From: Lasioglossum baleicum
Lineage: Eukaryota > Arthropoda > Insecta > Hymenoptera > Halictidae
NCBI RefSeq assembly: GCF_051020765.1
Contig: NC_134932.1
Span: 9,858,001 to 9,922,000 of the forward strand
Length of the DNA stretch: 64,000 nucleotides
Direction: 5' to 3'
The notes under the pieces were generated by a model. The model was given only the letters and a program-made list of their open reading frames with translations, was not told the DNA's origin and did no database searches. This document shows, in pieces, positions 23,880 through 34,945 of the stretch. Position 1 is the first letter of the stretch. Every line of letters begins with the position of its first letter. A program made the position numbers and the translations under genes.

Positions 23880-24380
23880 GGCCTCGAACGTTAACCTAAC
23901 CCCGCTCCTCTGATATTCTCTCTTTCTCTGTCTCTCTCTCTCGCTTTCTCCGTCTGCTTTCGGGTCCTGGCGACGGCGTCGCGTTTTTTGGATATTTTCA
24001 ATTATTCCGAGCAGGTCCTCGATCGCTACGAATCATCGGCAAAGGGGAGAGGAGAGTTGATGGACAGTCGTTCGCAAATACTGTCGCGAGGGATGCGAGC
24101 TGCGAGATAAGAGGGATTTTTCGTTTCAGTGTTCCAACCGAGCTGCCGCGCACGAGTTGTACCGGTTTCGAGTGTCGCGTGGGTGTCAACGAGGGATCGA
24201 AACGGACGAAATCGTTGTCGAGTGCCTTCGTTGATCATCGAGACGATTTGGAAGCGAAAAATATTTTGAACTGTAAAAAATGTCCATTCGCTCGATGCGT
24301 ATGATCGTTCTGTACGTGTTCAGTCTTTGTTCTGTCTCCCGCGTTTGCAGAAGATCGCTGAGAATGCTTCTGTAGATCAT
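23880..24380. promoter_or_regulatory. CT-microsatellite and UTR-like region
   Basis: A CT-rich run (23917-23965) precedes GC-balanced sequence lacking long frames. An acceptor-like tract, TCTCCCGCGTTTGCAG, ends near 24351. This pattern fits a 5' UTR exon and flanking intron, but no coding exon can be attached to it, so the reading is tentative. Confidence 0.15.
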
Positions 24381-26069
24381 CGAGATGCTTGTCCGGGTAC
24401 ATAAAATTCCAGAAGCAATTCGACGCGCGTAAATTGAGTAGCGAGTGTGTTGGTCACGAGAAAGTATTTGTTCGGTGGACGCGTATGGTTCATCCTCTCT
24501 ACATGTTTATTCTTTTTTCCTCTGGCGTCGATTAATTGTTAAGCGGGGCATATTAAAAAGCACCCCGACCCCTACTTTCATTGTTTCGAATGTCATAAAA
24601 TGTTTGTTCAGCTCTCGAAACAACACCGTGTAAACGGGCATTTATTCTGTTAAAACGTGGGAATATGCAGCGGGGGTGGACGGCAGGGCAAGACGGCCGC
24701 GTTTAACCACTCAATAAACGGTGAAAACATTGTCTGTCCGTGTTGTTTCCGGCGCGGCACAACCGTGTATAACAAATTCCCCGGCGCGGTTGATTAAACT
24801 CTCTTTTTTATCCCCCCCACCTCCCGGTACCGTTTAATATCGACGACAGCAGCATCCAGAAATAGCATTTCGAGCAACCTGATATCCAGTAACAATGCCA
24901 CCGCGCGGAGATAAAGAACGGATCACGATAAGATGTTTATCGTCTTCTACCATTTCCTGCAAATTACAATGCACACGTAAAGCAACGATCATTTTCTTAA
25001 TAATAATAAAATAACATAGCATTGTTCTAAAAAATTAATGAGGCTGCGGAAAGAGTCGCACAGCAAGGGGTTAACATTTGAACAATTCACTAGCAAATGC
25101 CGATACAAAATTGATCCCGACATCGAAACAGTATAAAGACAGCCTGCGACACAGTGCCAACTTTTTCCGCAACAGAGTGATGAGCTGTCCGTTTAATTAT
25201 GTAAAAAATGAGGTAATTGTGTGGCGGTTTCATCGATTTTTCGCGCCGGAGCTTCTGGTCGGAAGCGCGAATTAGACTTATCTAGAGGTTGTTGAATATT
25301 CGCCGGAAGCCAGGCTAAAGAACGCGAACTAGATTTCCACGACACTGTAGGAACGTGAATATTTTTCGGGCGCGTGCGCGTTCAAAGAGAGCGAGTGCTG
25401 CCCATGCAAATCTTTGTATTGTGTCTAATCAGATTACTCGGTGGGCCAGGTGTACGGTGAAGAGAGGGGCCGGACGGGCGGCGGGGATTGCGTTTTGTAA
25501 CCTTTGATTCGGCTCCGCGAGTCCGAAACACGGAGACATGAATTACACCCGTGCAATTTCGTGTTTTTTATATTTTATGAGCCGCCTTTGTGGCTTTATA
25601 ACCGCATTCACGTTCCCGCCGAGCGTGATTTAATATGGAAATGCCTGAACATGCCATAAAACTGATCTTCTATTACTACCGCGGCTTCGCTCTCATTTTT
25701 GATGCTCTGTATAAAACGGCAAACACTCGGCTAGCACAACGGAGGCCGTGCGCGTCGAACGATCCCGGGACGCGCGCGAGCGGCCTTTAAAAAATACGGG
25801 TCGTTCCTATCGTACTCGCGGATACATCGAATGAAGGCTCATGTTAATCTCTGCATCGGGAACATTAACCTAGTCGATCGGTGCATCCACCCTTTCACGC
25901 GTTCGACTCGAAATCACGGAAAATCGGTGCTATTCAATTGGTGGCCCTTGAATGTTTATGCAAATGCCCGTTTTTATGTTTGATTTTGTCGAATGTTAAA
26001 TAGGAAAGGTGCTTTCGTTGACCAAAGGATCCCCTGTGCGAAAAATATAAAAATTTTCAAGTGTCGGAA
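24381..26069. other. Gene-free stretch
   Basis: No gene or repeat is recognised. CpG-rich patches at 24660-24840 and 25480-25800 alternate with AT-rich DNA. Confidence 0.4.
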
Positions 26070-26073
26070 TTAA

Positions 26074-26272
26074 CCCTTAGCACTCGAATGGAGACTCTGA
26101 GTCACCACACAAAATTGCTGCACCATTCTTTAAAATATTGTTTACATTATTATGTGTGAGGTATTACACCAATTTCATGACTATAAAATTTCAAGAATCA
26201 TAGGGAATGGAAATATTCTAGGTCGGAAGAAATGTTTAATTTTCGAGTTAGAATAGCTCCGAGTGCAAAGGG
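26074..26272. mobile_element. piggyBac-type MITE, 199 bp, reference copy
   Basis: TTAA flanks both ends (26070-26073, 26273-26276). The ends are CCCTTAGCACTCG and the inverse CCCTTTGCACTCGG. The interior includes GACTCTGAGTCACC and GAAATGTTTAATTTTCGAGT. Two further copies occur in this window, one interrupted at 49867-50588 (reverse orientation) and one lacking its left end at about 33737-33950. It is noncoding. Confidence 0.8.
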
Positions 26273-26276
26273 TTAA

Positions 26277-26942
26277 TATCAATAATGAAAATAAGACACT
26301 GGGGGTGAAGGCGGGGGGGGGGGTTGATTGATTGAAAATCGGGGCTTTTATTATTGATGCCAAAGGATAAACAAGGATCGAGCATACACCGAGGCTCTCC
26401 GTCGTTGATAAACCGAAATGAAATCTCATTTCGTGGTTGTAATCCACTTGGAAGTATAGCAGGACATCGAAGAGCTTCCCGCTGATTTAATACCGTAGAA
26501 TTACATTACCGTAGTCTGTACTTCCGGGGCGAAGTTTCTATTAATCAAGGTATTGGATTAGCTTTTTCCCAAACTTTATATATACGTAATTGCGATAGTT
26601 TCTCTGTGTGTGCGTGCGGCTCTCTCTCTCTTTTTTTTATATGAGAGCGAGTGCTTTCACCCCGACGATCGACTAGCTTTTCACGGAGTTGGGAAAGGTC
26701 GGGAGTTCCGAGGGACAGGAAGCTATTTGTTCAGTCCCTTCGGTTTGGATGAAATTTATTTTCGCAAAAAAACATTGAAATTTTTAGCCGGGTTTTTAAA
26801 CGATTTTGGAAAATAGAACCGGCTCTCGCGGAACACGAAACCCGATGGACTTTTATTTGTTTCGCGCATCTGTGCGCGTGATATTTCTCTGTTCCGTTTT
26901 CCACAATCATTCCCATAAACACAAGACTGCCTATTAAATGAT
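26277..26942. other. Gene-free stretch with an 11-G run
   Basis: An 11-base G run lies at 26313-26323. A CT run near 26620 is followed by unremarkable sequence. No gene is supported. Confidence 0.4.
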
Positions 26943-27315
26943 GGTTCAGTCAGTAGAATTCAAATGATTGCGGTGAACAATAATTTGCATCGGAAGCTTC
27001 TGAATTATACAAAAAATTAATGAATGAAACAGAAGTTCCAGTCATTAAAATTCTACTGATTGTAGTAAACAGGAAAGTTTCTGCTTTTCATTATAAACAA
27101 ATTAAAATGCGGGGTGGTGCTCCACTGAAAAAGAAATAATATGTATCTTCATCTTTCTTGAAAATGATACTGCAGTCACCAGAATTCTGCTAACGATGGT
27201 AAATAGTGATTTGCATCGAGTAGTCGAGAACTTCTGCTCTCAATTATATAAAAATTAATGAAGGACGGTACTCCATTGAAAGAGAAACAAGATGTACCTT
27301 AATCTTCATTTACAG
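26943..27315 (+). repeat. Three diverged tandem units, about 90-145 bp each
   Basis: Units begin near 26945, 27036 and 27172 with variants of CAGTCA(G/T/C)(T/C)AGAATTC. They share GGTGAACA/GTAAACA/GGTAAATA, GCTTCTG/TTTCTGCT/ACTTCTGCT, AAATTAATGAA and GGTACTCCA(C/T)TGAAA in order. The first unit is shorter. Divergence is high, so the duplication is old. Confidence 0.55.
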
Positions 27316-27404
27316 CGTCGAGTAATTACATTTCCGCGTAATCACTTCATCAATTAAGTTCGTCCAGTTCTCGGCGCTCAGACGAAAAAAATTCGTTCAG
27401 CCAG

Positions 27405-27455
27405 GGTGGTCCACGTAAATAGGATCCCGTAAATATCTCCAGCATTTATGCTTTT
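27405..27455. mobile_element. Solo CAGGGTGGTCC end
   Basis: CAGGGTGGTCCACGTAAATA is followed by GTAAATATCTCC. This resembles the ends and subterminal bases of the elements at 2861, 44602 and 45528. The partner end is not visible. Confidence 0.35.
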
Positions 27456-27617
27456 TTCTTTTCTTTCTCCGGGAACTTGTTCACGTGATCCGGGTTGGAC
27501 ACGATTGCATTACTATAATAAATCATGAGTGAGACGCTTTTAGCAACCGCGAAATTAAACTGCATCAAATTTAACTCAATCTTCCAGTCTAAAAGTGTTT
27601 GATGGTCTCAATTTTGC

Positions 27618-27848
27618 ATGTTGCGAGATAAAAAGCTAAATATTCAGGTGCACACAATGTTTACGATTTATGACGTGATACGTGCCATGATTATTATAGT
27701 ATTTGTTGAATTTTCCTCGCGTCTCTTAAGAAGACATTATCATGAATACACTGACGACCTTAATGAAAATGATCGAGAAACATCCGGAAAATGTAACTCT
27801 AGATTAATAAATTTGTTAAAGGAAAGAACGAGTACAGAACTTTCGTAA
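27618..27848 (+). CDS. Candidate small ORF, unrecognised
   Basis: An ATG-initiated frame of 76 codons. A splice-acceptor-like CTAAATATTCAG lies inside it, just before codon 11, so an alternative reading is an exon beginning at about 27648 with its own ATG at 27657. The peptide has a hydrophobic stretch (IRAMIIIVFVEF) followed by a basic, then acidic and polar tail. No family is recognised. Neighbouring DNA is AT-rich and there is no repeat match, which slightly favours a real exon over a transposon relic. Confidence 0.25.
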   Translation: MLRDKKLNIQVHTMFTIYDVIRAMIIIVFVEFSSRLLRRHYHEYTDDLNENDRETSGKCNSRLINLLKERTSTELS

Positions 27849-28571
27849 CTTGCAGCCGGTGCAAAAAGATCATATTTAGCATGAAGATGTTCAGTCCAGT
27901 GAACAGGAAGTTTAGGTAGTTGAAATTACCGTTGAATCGATGTATCGTTCCCGGATTTCCATCGGGGAAAAGATTCTCTTGGATTTCCGAGGATCGGCGA
28001 GCGCCGCGAATAAATCACTAATGTTCCCTATTACGATCGGACCCTGGGTTGAACGTTCGCCGATGAACCGTCAGTTCATTTAGTTTGCCTGGGCATCAAT
28101 AGACAGTGTGTAACGAACGTGTAACGTAAAGTTTCCATCATGTTGCACAAAGCACACGCGTGTATGCGGAACCGCCGTTGCGGTGAAGCAGTGCGGTTCC
28201 CGTCCCTATATGTCATATTAGCCTAAAAGGTTAACCCCGACTGTTTTACGAGGTCTGCGTTCCGCCTGCCACGTCGATAAATAAATCCTCTTGATTGCTT
28301 GGGTTAATTGTAAATAGCAACCAACCTCGCGATATTATATTCTCGTTTTCCCGGAACGCATATCCTGTCAGGTCCAATTAAAAATCGTCTCCTGGCCCTT
28401 CCACAGCCCTGAACACACTCATTACGGAGACTCGCCGGCCACTTTAACCTCAATTAACAAATCCTACTGCAAACAAAAGCTGGGGAACTTCTGAAATATC
28501 TCGGTTTTCGTTTCGGGATGCTGAAGGGTGTAAAATAGGGGTGGGATTTATTGTAAATTGTTACCATTAGA

Positions 28572-28877
28572 AACCTTTCAACAACACCTGAATATAACTA
28601 CCCCTATGTGCAACGATTCCGAAACATTATGAAAATCATTCTGCCTCAAAACCAGCAATTATTTCATCAATATCCATGTTTAGAAAAACTCCTACCTCAA
28701 GACATTATTATGAAACGTTCGGACGAATCCCTCCGAAAACCATTCGAAGATGTTATTATCCCCGTAACGATGTTCTTCGGGAAAAACGACGCCCTCGAAT
28801 TTTTTCTCGAGCTTTTACGCGAGTATCCGCAAGATCCGGTGGATAGAACGTTCCACTACAATTTATATTCCCCATAA
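28572..28877 (+). CDS. Candidate terminal exon, unrecognised protein
   Basis: The frame is open from 28557 to a TAA at 28875-28877. An acceptor-like TTGTTACCATTAG ends at 28570, so an exon could run from about 28571 to the stop, giving about 101 residues. The peptide is soluble-looking, without low complexity, and mixes hydrophobic and charged blocks (FEDVIIPVTMFFGKNDALEF, then FLELLREYPQDPVDRTFHYN). There is an in-frame ATG at 28629 but the frame clearly extends upstream of it. I cannot name a family. Of all frames here this looks most like real coding sequence, but the upstream exons are not identified. Confidence 0.33.
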   Translation, partial: NLSTTPEYNYPYVQRFRNIMKIILPQNQQLFHQYPCLEKLLPQDIIMKRSDESLRKPFEDVIIPVTMFFGKNDALEFFLELLREYPQDPVDRTFHYNLYSP

Positions 28878-28879
28878 AA

Positions 28880-29690
28880 GTCCAAACAATCAGCTGGAAG
28901 TTTCGATTGAACGCTGGCCCCCACCTCCATGAAAATTACTGTGTATCGATGTCCGGTCGATCGAAATCCGCTCTCGGAGTCCCGGCATCTATCGGGACAC
29001 GTGTCACGAGCCGATCTTTGCGTCAATCAAAATTTGCCGCGTGTATTAGACACCCTTAATCCGAGCCCGGGGGCTTTGTGTCGCTGCAGGTGGTTCGAAT
29101 TGTGGCAATAATCGAGCATAAATTCCGGAAATATCTGGCCGTTCTCTCTCCCATCTATGGCTGGTTCGTTCGCGTACGATGATACATATTTGTGGTGTGC
29201 CCCTCCCCTTACCTCTTCGACCCCCTTTTCCCTTTTACCCCCACGCGAGCGAACACACCACCCCCTGTACACCACCGACCCTTTACCGTGGCCCGAATCC
29301 GCGTAATAAGGTTACATCGACGTGAACTTGTAAAAGTAGAGCGGCAAGATATGAATACTTTTAGTAGTTCAATTTATTCCCGTTTTTACGGCCGGCCGGA
29401 AAAATGAAATTTTGAATAGATCCAATTTACGTTTTCAGAGCTATCGCGTTGCGATAAGATCGAGCATGTTCCGGCTGCCGACCGGGCCCGGAACGACGTA
29501 TGAAAATTTTTACGTTCTATCGGCTTTGTCGGCGCTCACTTTCGAAACTGCTCCCGATAACGGGATTAATTTCGGGCGAGCCGAGGGACTGCCACAACTT
29601 CGACGTTACACGTAAATTATCAACTGTATACGAAACGTGTATCAATGTTCCGTGGTGACGAGCAGACACTGCTCGTTTCATCTGCAAAAC
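28880..29690. other. Gene-free stretch
   Basis: C-rich run at 29195-29280. Frames on both strands are below 85 codons and have no motifs. Confidence 0.4.
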
Positions 29691-29692
29691 TA

Positions 29693-30221
29693 TTAGGTTG
29701 TTGCATATGAAATGTCCGATTTTAGAATGCAAATGTTCATTGTACGTCACTTTGAGGTACAAGCTTACGATCCTATCTTCAATTTTAATTTACACATGTT
29801 TCCTTTGAAATTTTGATTTCAACATGAATCAGTGCGATTGTCGCGTGTTCTTTTTGTATGTATGGGAAAACAACACATCGACGATAGCATTATGTGATAT
29901 TTGGTGAAAATGTGGTGACCAATCAATAGACTGCGGATTTTGTGCATTTATGGCGAAAAGAGTGCTAATCTATGCATTTTTCTCAGCTTGTTAAAATTAT
30001 TAAAGTAAGATTAAACTATTTATTAAACTATTATTTGTTGATAGTAGAAGGAACTACAAAATAGATATAACAATCTTGTAAATGAAGCATGTGAGTGACC
30101 AAAAAATTCAATGCCTGCCACAATATAATCAAGAAACGTGTGATTCTTTGATCAATAAGAAATAGTTGCGGTTGTTCAACGTTACTGTTCAGAATCAGAC
30201 ATTTCATATGCAACGACCTAA
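29693..30221 (+). mobile_element. Mariner-type element, internally rearranged, 529 bp
   Basis: The ends are TTAGGTTGTTGCATATGAAA and, inverted, TTAGGTCGTTGCATATGAAA, and the repeat runs on for about 28 bases with two mismatches. TA lies outside both ends. At about 29824 a short frame opens with ATG and then hits a stop after about 30 codons. Its position and hydrophobic/acidic pattern fit a decayed N-terminal DNA-binding region of a mariner transposase, but this is weak. A TAGACTG-family end (29927) lies inside, so the element has itself been invaded or rearranged. Confidence 0.65.
29927..29962. mobile_element. Solo TAGACTG-family end inside mariner element
   Basis: It reads TAGACTGCGGATTTTGTGCA then TTTATGGCGAAAAGAG, matching the inverted right end of copy a. 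No second end is identified within the host element. Confidence 0.45.
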
Positions 30222-30229
30222 TAAAACAT

Positions 30230-30813
30230 TGTTTTCGGTGAGGCCAGAAAAAGATAATAGAACTACACGATCTAAGAAACAGCGCCGATTTGATCGTTTT
30301 CGTGGGTCTAGTTGCATTTGTAATGTAAGAGATCAAGTTGTTTTTATCGAAGTCGGTATTTTAGATCGCGAAACACGAAAGCTCATGATTGGTCTACTCC
30401 TATACCTCGTCTGTGCTTGTATTCACCGAAAGTCCGACCGTATCGTCTCATTAACGACGTATTGGTTTACTGGTGTCTAACAAACAAGTGTCTAACGAAG
30501 GCACCAGTTGCGGACGGCATTCAGCCGTGTATCTAATTTAGAAGGTATTCACGCCCATGGTCCGCGCGCTGGGATCGCGATGATTAGGCAACACGCGCCC
30601 GGTAACGTGTCTATTCTACCGAACTCCTAAACTCGGTCATTCGGCCGATGGAAACTCGAGTCTTACGTTCTCGAAACTTGCCGGTGTAACGCGTTATTAT
30701 AGCTGTTCTGGTCAGACGTTCATTAATTGGATTGTCGTTCGTCGGTGCCAACCATCGGCGCATCGAAAATGTGTCCTGCTATCCACCTAATTTTTTCACC
30801 TAAATTTTCCTTT
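30230..30813. other. Gene-free stretch
   Basis: The plus frame ending at 30480 starts within the terminal repeat of the element at 29693-30221, so it is not treated as a gene. Nothing else is recognised. Confidence 0.4.
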
Positions 30814-31098
30814 TTGATTCCAGACGTAATTTCAAGCCCGTAACATTTCATGTTACACCCTCTATACCTATTTCCAATGACTGTCCACACCTTTACACAA
30901 ACCATCCCCAAAGGATCCAAGGTAGAATCAAAGATCTCTCGGCCATCTATCTACCATCATCATTGATTCCTGATGTAATTTCAAGTACGTAATATTTCTT
31001 TTACACCCTCTATACCTATTTCCAATGACTGTCCACGCCTTTTCAGAAACCATTCCCAAAGGATCCAAAGTAGAATCTAAGATCTCTCGGCCATCTAG
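30814..31098 (+). repeat. Tandem duplication, period 149 bp
   Basis: Unit 1 starts at 30814 and unit 2 at 30963. They share TTGATTCC, GTAATTTCAAG, TTACACCCTCTATACCTATT, TCCAATGACTGTCCAC, CCCAAAGGATCCAA and ATCTCTCGGCCATCTA. Identity is high by eye, implying a fairly recent event. The minus-strand frame at 30723-30920 crosses unit 1 only and is not retained in unit 2. Confidence 0.8.
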
Positions 31099-32480
31099 AT
31101 GAAAAACGCGAGAACGCGACCGAAAGAGGTGCCGGAGGTTGCGATTGGGTGGAAAGGGGGTTGCGAAAGACGGGTGGTAGTCGTCTCGCGCGGGGCGAGG
31201 CGGGTAACGCCATTAATCGCGATATATTCTGACGAAAACGCGCGTGATTTGGACAGGGGTGCGGTGGTGGCGGTGGTGGCGCGCGGGCACACGGAATCGA
31301 TGGAGCGCGGAATCGGTCGCGGAGTACCGACCAATTAGTCGGCCGATGATTGGCGCGTGTAAACCGAAACGATGACGTCGCTGGCGAACCAACGACCGAC
31401 GCCCTCGCCGTTCGTAAACCGGCCGGGACCGTTCGGCGACTACCTATCGCGTCTCCACCAGAGTCGGGTTGGTGTTGCACACCTGCGCGTGTCTACACTC
31501 TCTTGCGCCTTCGTGCGGACACATTGACAAACACGAACACGCACATGAGATATACATTCGTACACGAGCACCCACACAGAGGCATACAGGGCACACATAG
31601 GTGAGCCCGAGGCTGGCTGGAAGCAGGAAGAGGAGCGAGCACGCGCGCTCCGGCCACCATCACGAGCACCGTCAAATATCCGTGTGGACGGTTACAGGCC
31701 GGACTAATGGAATTGATTAAAATGTGTTCGATCAACCGAACCGCGGGCCCACTCCCGACCATCCACCCACCGTGTTTCACCTACCTAGCTCTGGCAGAAC
31801 CACCCCCTCGTCGCTCTATCCATCGTGCGGCATGCTACCAACTTTCATTCTCGCTCTCTCTCTGTCTCTCTCTCTCTCTCTCTGCGCCCTGTCGCAAGCC
31901 TCTGTGTGACCCTAGAACCAGCCGAGCGCAATCGAATATTTGCGTTTAGGTGGGCACGTCGACGCGGAAAATGCTATCTTTGTCAATTAATTCAACCTGT
32001 TGTCGCTCGTCGCCCCGGCCAAGCCGCCACGGCCCGTGCTTGCTGCTGCTGCTGCTGCTGCTAGCGCCTCCCTTCATCCTCCCGCCTTCGTCCCTTTCTA
32101 CACCCCAGTCCTAACTGTACCCCAATCCTCCTGATACTCCTCCTGCTACTGCTGATGCTCCTCCTACGCCTCGTACCTCTCCCATACGGTCTCCTGCACG
32201 TACGCCGATCGGGAAAATTGGCGGTTTTGCGGTCACCGTTCGATGGGAAAGGACCTCGCCTCGGAAATTTGTTTTCCGCGGGCTAACTCGCGCCTTGTAC
32301 TCTTTCTCTCGCTCTTTCTCGGTTTCTCCTCCTGTTTCTGGACCTGTGTTGCTTCCGTTTGATTTTGTTTTATTTTTTTTTAGGTCGTGGACATTTGTTT
32401 TCTTTGTGTTGCGCGTGTCCCGTATTCTCTCCTACCCTTTCCTTAGTCTACCTGCGGTTAATAAAGCGACTTTTTAGTGT
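31099..32480. promoter_or_regulatory. GC-rich, simple-repeat-rich region, possible promoter/5' UTR
   Basis: The region is GC- and CpG-rich at 31100-31450, has a CT microsatellite at about 31850-31890, a run of seven TGC triplets at 32041-32062, and pyrimidine-rich DNA to 32480. Many overlapping frames (up to 145 codons at 31043-31480 on the minus strand) result from low stop density and show no domain. In insects such mixtures often mark promoters and 5' UTRs. No transcription start can be fixed from sequence alone. Confidence 0.2.
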
Positions 32481-32825
32481 GAAAAGGGAGAGGGCCGATA
32501 GTTTGTCCGCCTCTTGCACAAGCTCGTGATACGTATTACGAAATTTATGTCACGATTGAACACGTAATATCAGTAAAATGCAACGTGAGTTCCGCAAGCA
32601 TTGTCAGTTTGTATTTTATTGTGCAAGAGCTTCCAGATCGTGAGTCGACGAAAAAGTAATGCATTCTATCGTGATTCGTGCTCTCTTATAGTCGTTCCTC
32701 GGGCAATCGTAATAGCGGGGACTAAAAGTTGCGCAAACTGTAGTGGGAGCGCCTTTTAAACCTACTTCGCCAGCCAAGAATAAACTGAATATATACCAAC
32801 AATATTTTTATAGTCGTATTTAGTG

Positions 32826-32945
32826 TACCTACAATATCAAAACTTTACATTTAGCGTTTCAAGCATCAGCAAATGTGTCTTTATGTAATTCAATAAAATA
32901 GTTACTTTATTGAATAATTTATTCATATCGTAGTCGTATGAAGCT
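32826..32945 (-). repeat. Dispersed repeat R, copy 1, with short hairpin
   Basis: Read on the minus strand, this segment matches 34745-34850: GTAAAGTTTTGATATTGTAGG against TTAAAGTTTTGATATTGTAAG, with CTTGAA and TTATTCAATAAA upstream in both. Inside is a perfect 10-bp hairpin, ATTCAATAAA/TTTATTGAAT (32888-32915). It is probably a fragment of an old mobile element. Confidence 0.5.
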
Positions 32946-32949
32946 CCAT

Positions 32950-33730
32950 CTAATCAATTATAGAGAAAGTGGTGTGCGAGTAACTGGAGGTTAATTAAAA
33001 TCCATATCGAACAGGAATTAACTGAAAAGGACTAGATCACTTCGATTGTAGAATATATTCGATCCCATGAAACGTACCATTATTCGGTCCGACACCATAA
33101 ACGATGTCCGAAGTCGAGCGATCGAGAGCGACGACATCGAGCTGCGGTCGACCGAGTGAAAACGCGAAGGCGGGTTTGCCGTGGCACCGGAGAGTAGGTG
33201 AAAAATAAGCGAATAAATAAAACAGACGTCTCCGAGGCAGTCCGCGAGTGTCGCTAATGAACTGGTCTCTCTCGTCTCGCTCCGTCCGACACGGCAACCT
33301 ACTGTTCACCTTCGTTCGCAGCTGTTCCAGGACAGTACTCGACCGGTCTTCATTATACTCGGCTCTCTGTCGTTAATTGCGCACGCACCTACGTAAGCAC
33401 GGCGCCGGGACGCGCGACGCGACGTTCCCCCAGGAATTAACCGATATCGCGTGGACGACCACGCGGGTTCCCGATAAATTTATGGTTGTTCCGTGTGCGA
33501 CAAGACCGACGACGCCGACCCGAGATCTACTTTCTGCAGACTATCTGTCACTTGAATCGGGGATAACGGGATCCACTGTCGAACGAATCACCTGGCAATC
33601 GTTTATTGGGCCATCGAAAGCCAGGAAGATTTGCGGTTTCGATGCACTTTAACAGGGGAGACCTAAATGCGCTGTTTACCCCCCTTAACGTCGTGCCAAA
33701 CTATTGCGAGCAGTGAGCACTGTTTTCTAT
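32950..33730. other. Gene-free stretch
   Basis: The GC-rich middle (33100-33640) gives frames of about 90 codons on both strands without motifs. No gene is supported. Confidence 0.4.
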
Positions 33731-33736
33731 TGTTTG

Positions 33737-33950
33737 AGGAAATACTAATAGTTGTGACTCTGAGGCGCCACTAAAAATTGCTGTACCATGATTAAAAATA
33801 TTGTTTACATCATTAGATATGATGGTATCTAATCAATTACTAAATATTTACGTATTGTATCCCCACCAAATTCAATTCATATCCACCAAATTTATTATAC
33901 ATCGGAAGAATGTTTAATTTTCGAGTTAAAATAGCTCCGAGTGCAAAGGG
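33737..33950. mobile_element. piggyBac-type MITE copy lacking its left end
   Basis: From GACTCTGAG (33756) to CTCCGAGTGCAAAGGG (33950) it follows the 26074-26272 element closely and ends at TTAA (33951-33954). The expected first 19 bases and left TTAA are absent or too diverged to see. Confidence 0.65.
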
Positions 33951-33954
33951 TTAA

Positions 33955-34744
33955 TGCCTGATTGAAGCTACTCCATAAAAGTGTGATTAAAATTTTTTCA
34001 CGAAGATATTCTTCATGTAAAATAGAACACCCGTCAGAATGACGTTCAGAATGTAAAGGGATTTTTTAATTTCGACCCTGTTTAAATTTTTAAGAACCGA
34101 CGCTGGACAACCACTTAAGTTTTTGACGTTTTCGTTCGAATTCCAAACAGAGGCCAGCGTAATTAGCAGCAGACTGCCGTGCACGATGCAAGTGCATAAA
34201 AGCCACAGTCTATTAATAAGTGGAGATGCTATAATTCATCGTGCAAAAAGCGACGTCATGCGCGCACCAACCTGTACGCGATGTAATACATGTACGAGCT
34301 ATATAGGCACGGACAGTTATCGAAGCAGGTTTATTAGACGTTTTCAGTCTTCATCGATCATTGATCGTAGATAAACTGAATGCTTGCTCCATCTACGGAG
34401 TTCGAACAAAAAAAAATGATGGGCAGAGGTAATCGTCGATCAAGCTGAAACTATAGCGGTTAGCGAGTCGCCACTGTGGTTAGTCGCTAATTGATCTTGA
34501 CGTCTTCATGTTACACTGTGTCGTTCGTTTCGCGCTTAGGTACTATACGACTGTCCACTATAGTGTCCAGAGTGACATCCAGATCGCATGATAGCTCTGG
34601 AATAATTTATACATAAGTAGAACAAGAAAAAGAATGAAATTGTTGCTTAGACTGGTGGGGTTGAAGACCGTTGATCTTCTTTAATGTTAACCTTCAGTTA
34701 CTGGCACTTCACTTTCTACGTAACCGTTTATCTGGAACTTGTGT
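33955..34744. other. Gene-free stretch with a TAGACTG-family end
   Basis: TGCATAAAAGCCACAGTCTA at 34193-34212 is a solo right end of the TAGACTG family. No gene is supported. Confidence 0.4.
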
Positions 34745-34850
34745 GTCCAACATATGATAGATATATATTTATTCAATAAAATAAAGTGTAGTCCACAACT
34801 TTGTTCAGGCTTGAACCACTAGATTTAAAGTTTTGATATTGTAAGTACTC
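34745..34850 (+). repeat. Dispersed repeat R, copy 2
   Basis: This matches 32826-32945 in inverse orientation. The conserved core is AAAGTTTTGATATTGTA. Confidence 0.5.
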
Positions 34851-34945
34851 AGAGTAATTAAAAGTTAATACTATAATTGAAACAGCAAAACAAATTCAAA
34901 GGTCTGTGTTTTATAAACATTCAAAACCAACAAAATGACCACTTA

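Noticed and set aside
30166..30480. 104-codon plus frame
   Set aside because: It begins inside the terminal repeat of the mariner-type element and has no recognisable domain.
31043..31480. 145-codon minus frame with Pro-rich segment
   Set aside because: GC-rich DNA with low stop frequency; it also runs into the tandem duplication.
32041..32062. TGC triplet run as a possible polyglutamine or polyalanine coding tract
   Set aside because: No convincing open frame surrounds it; the plus frame gives a short poly-Cys end and stops.
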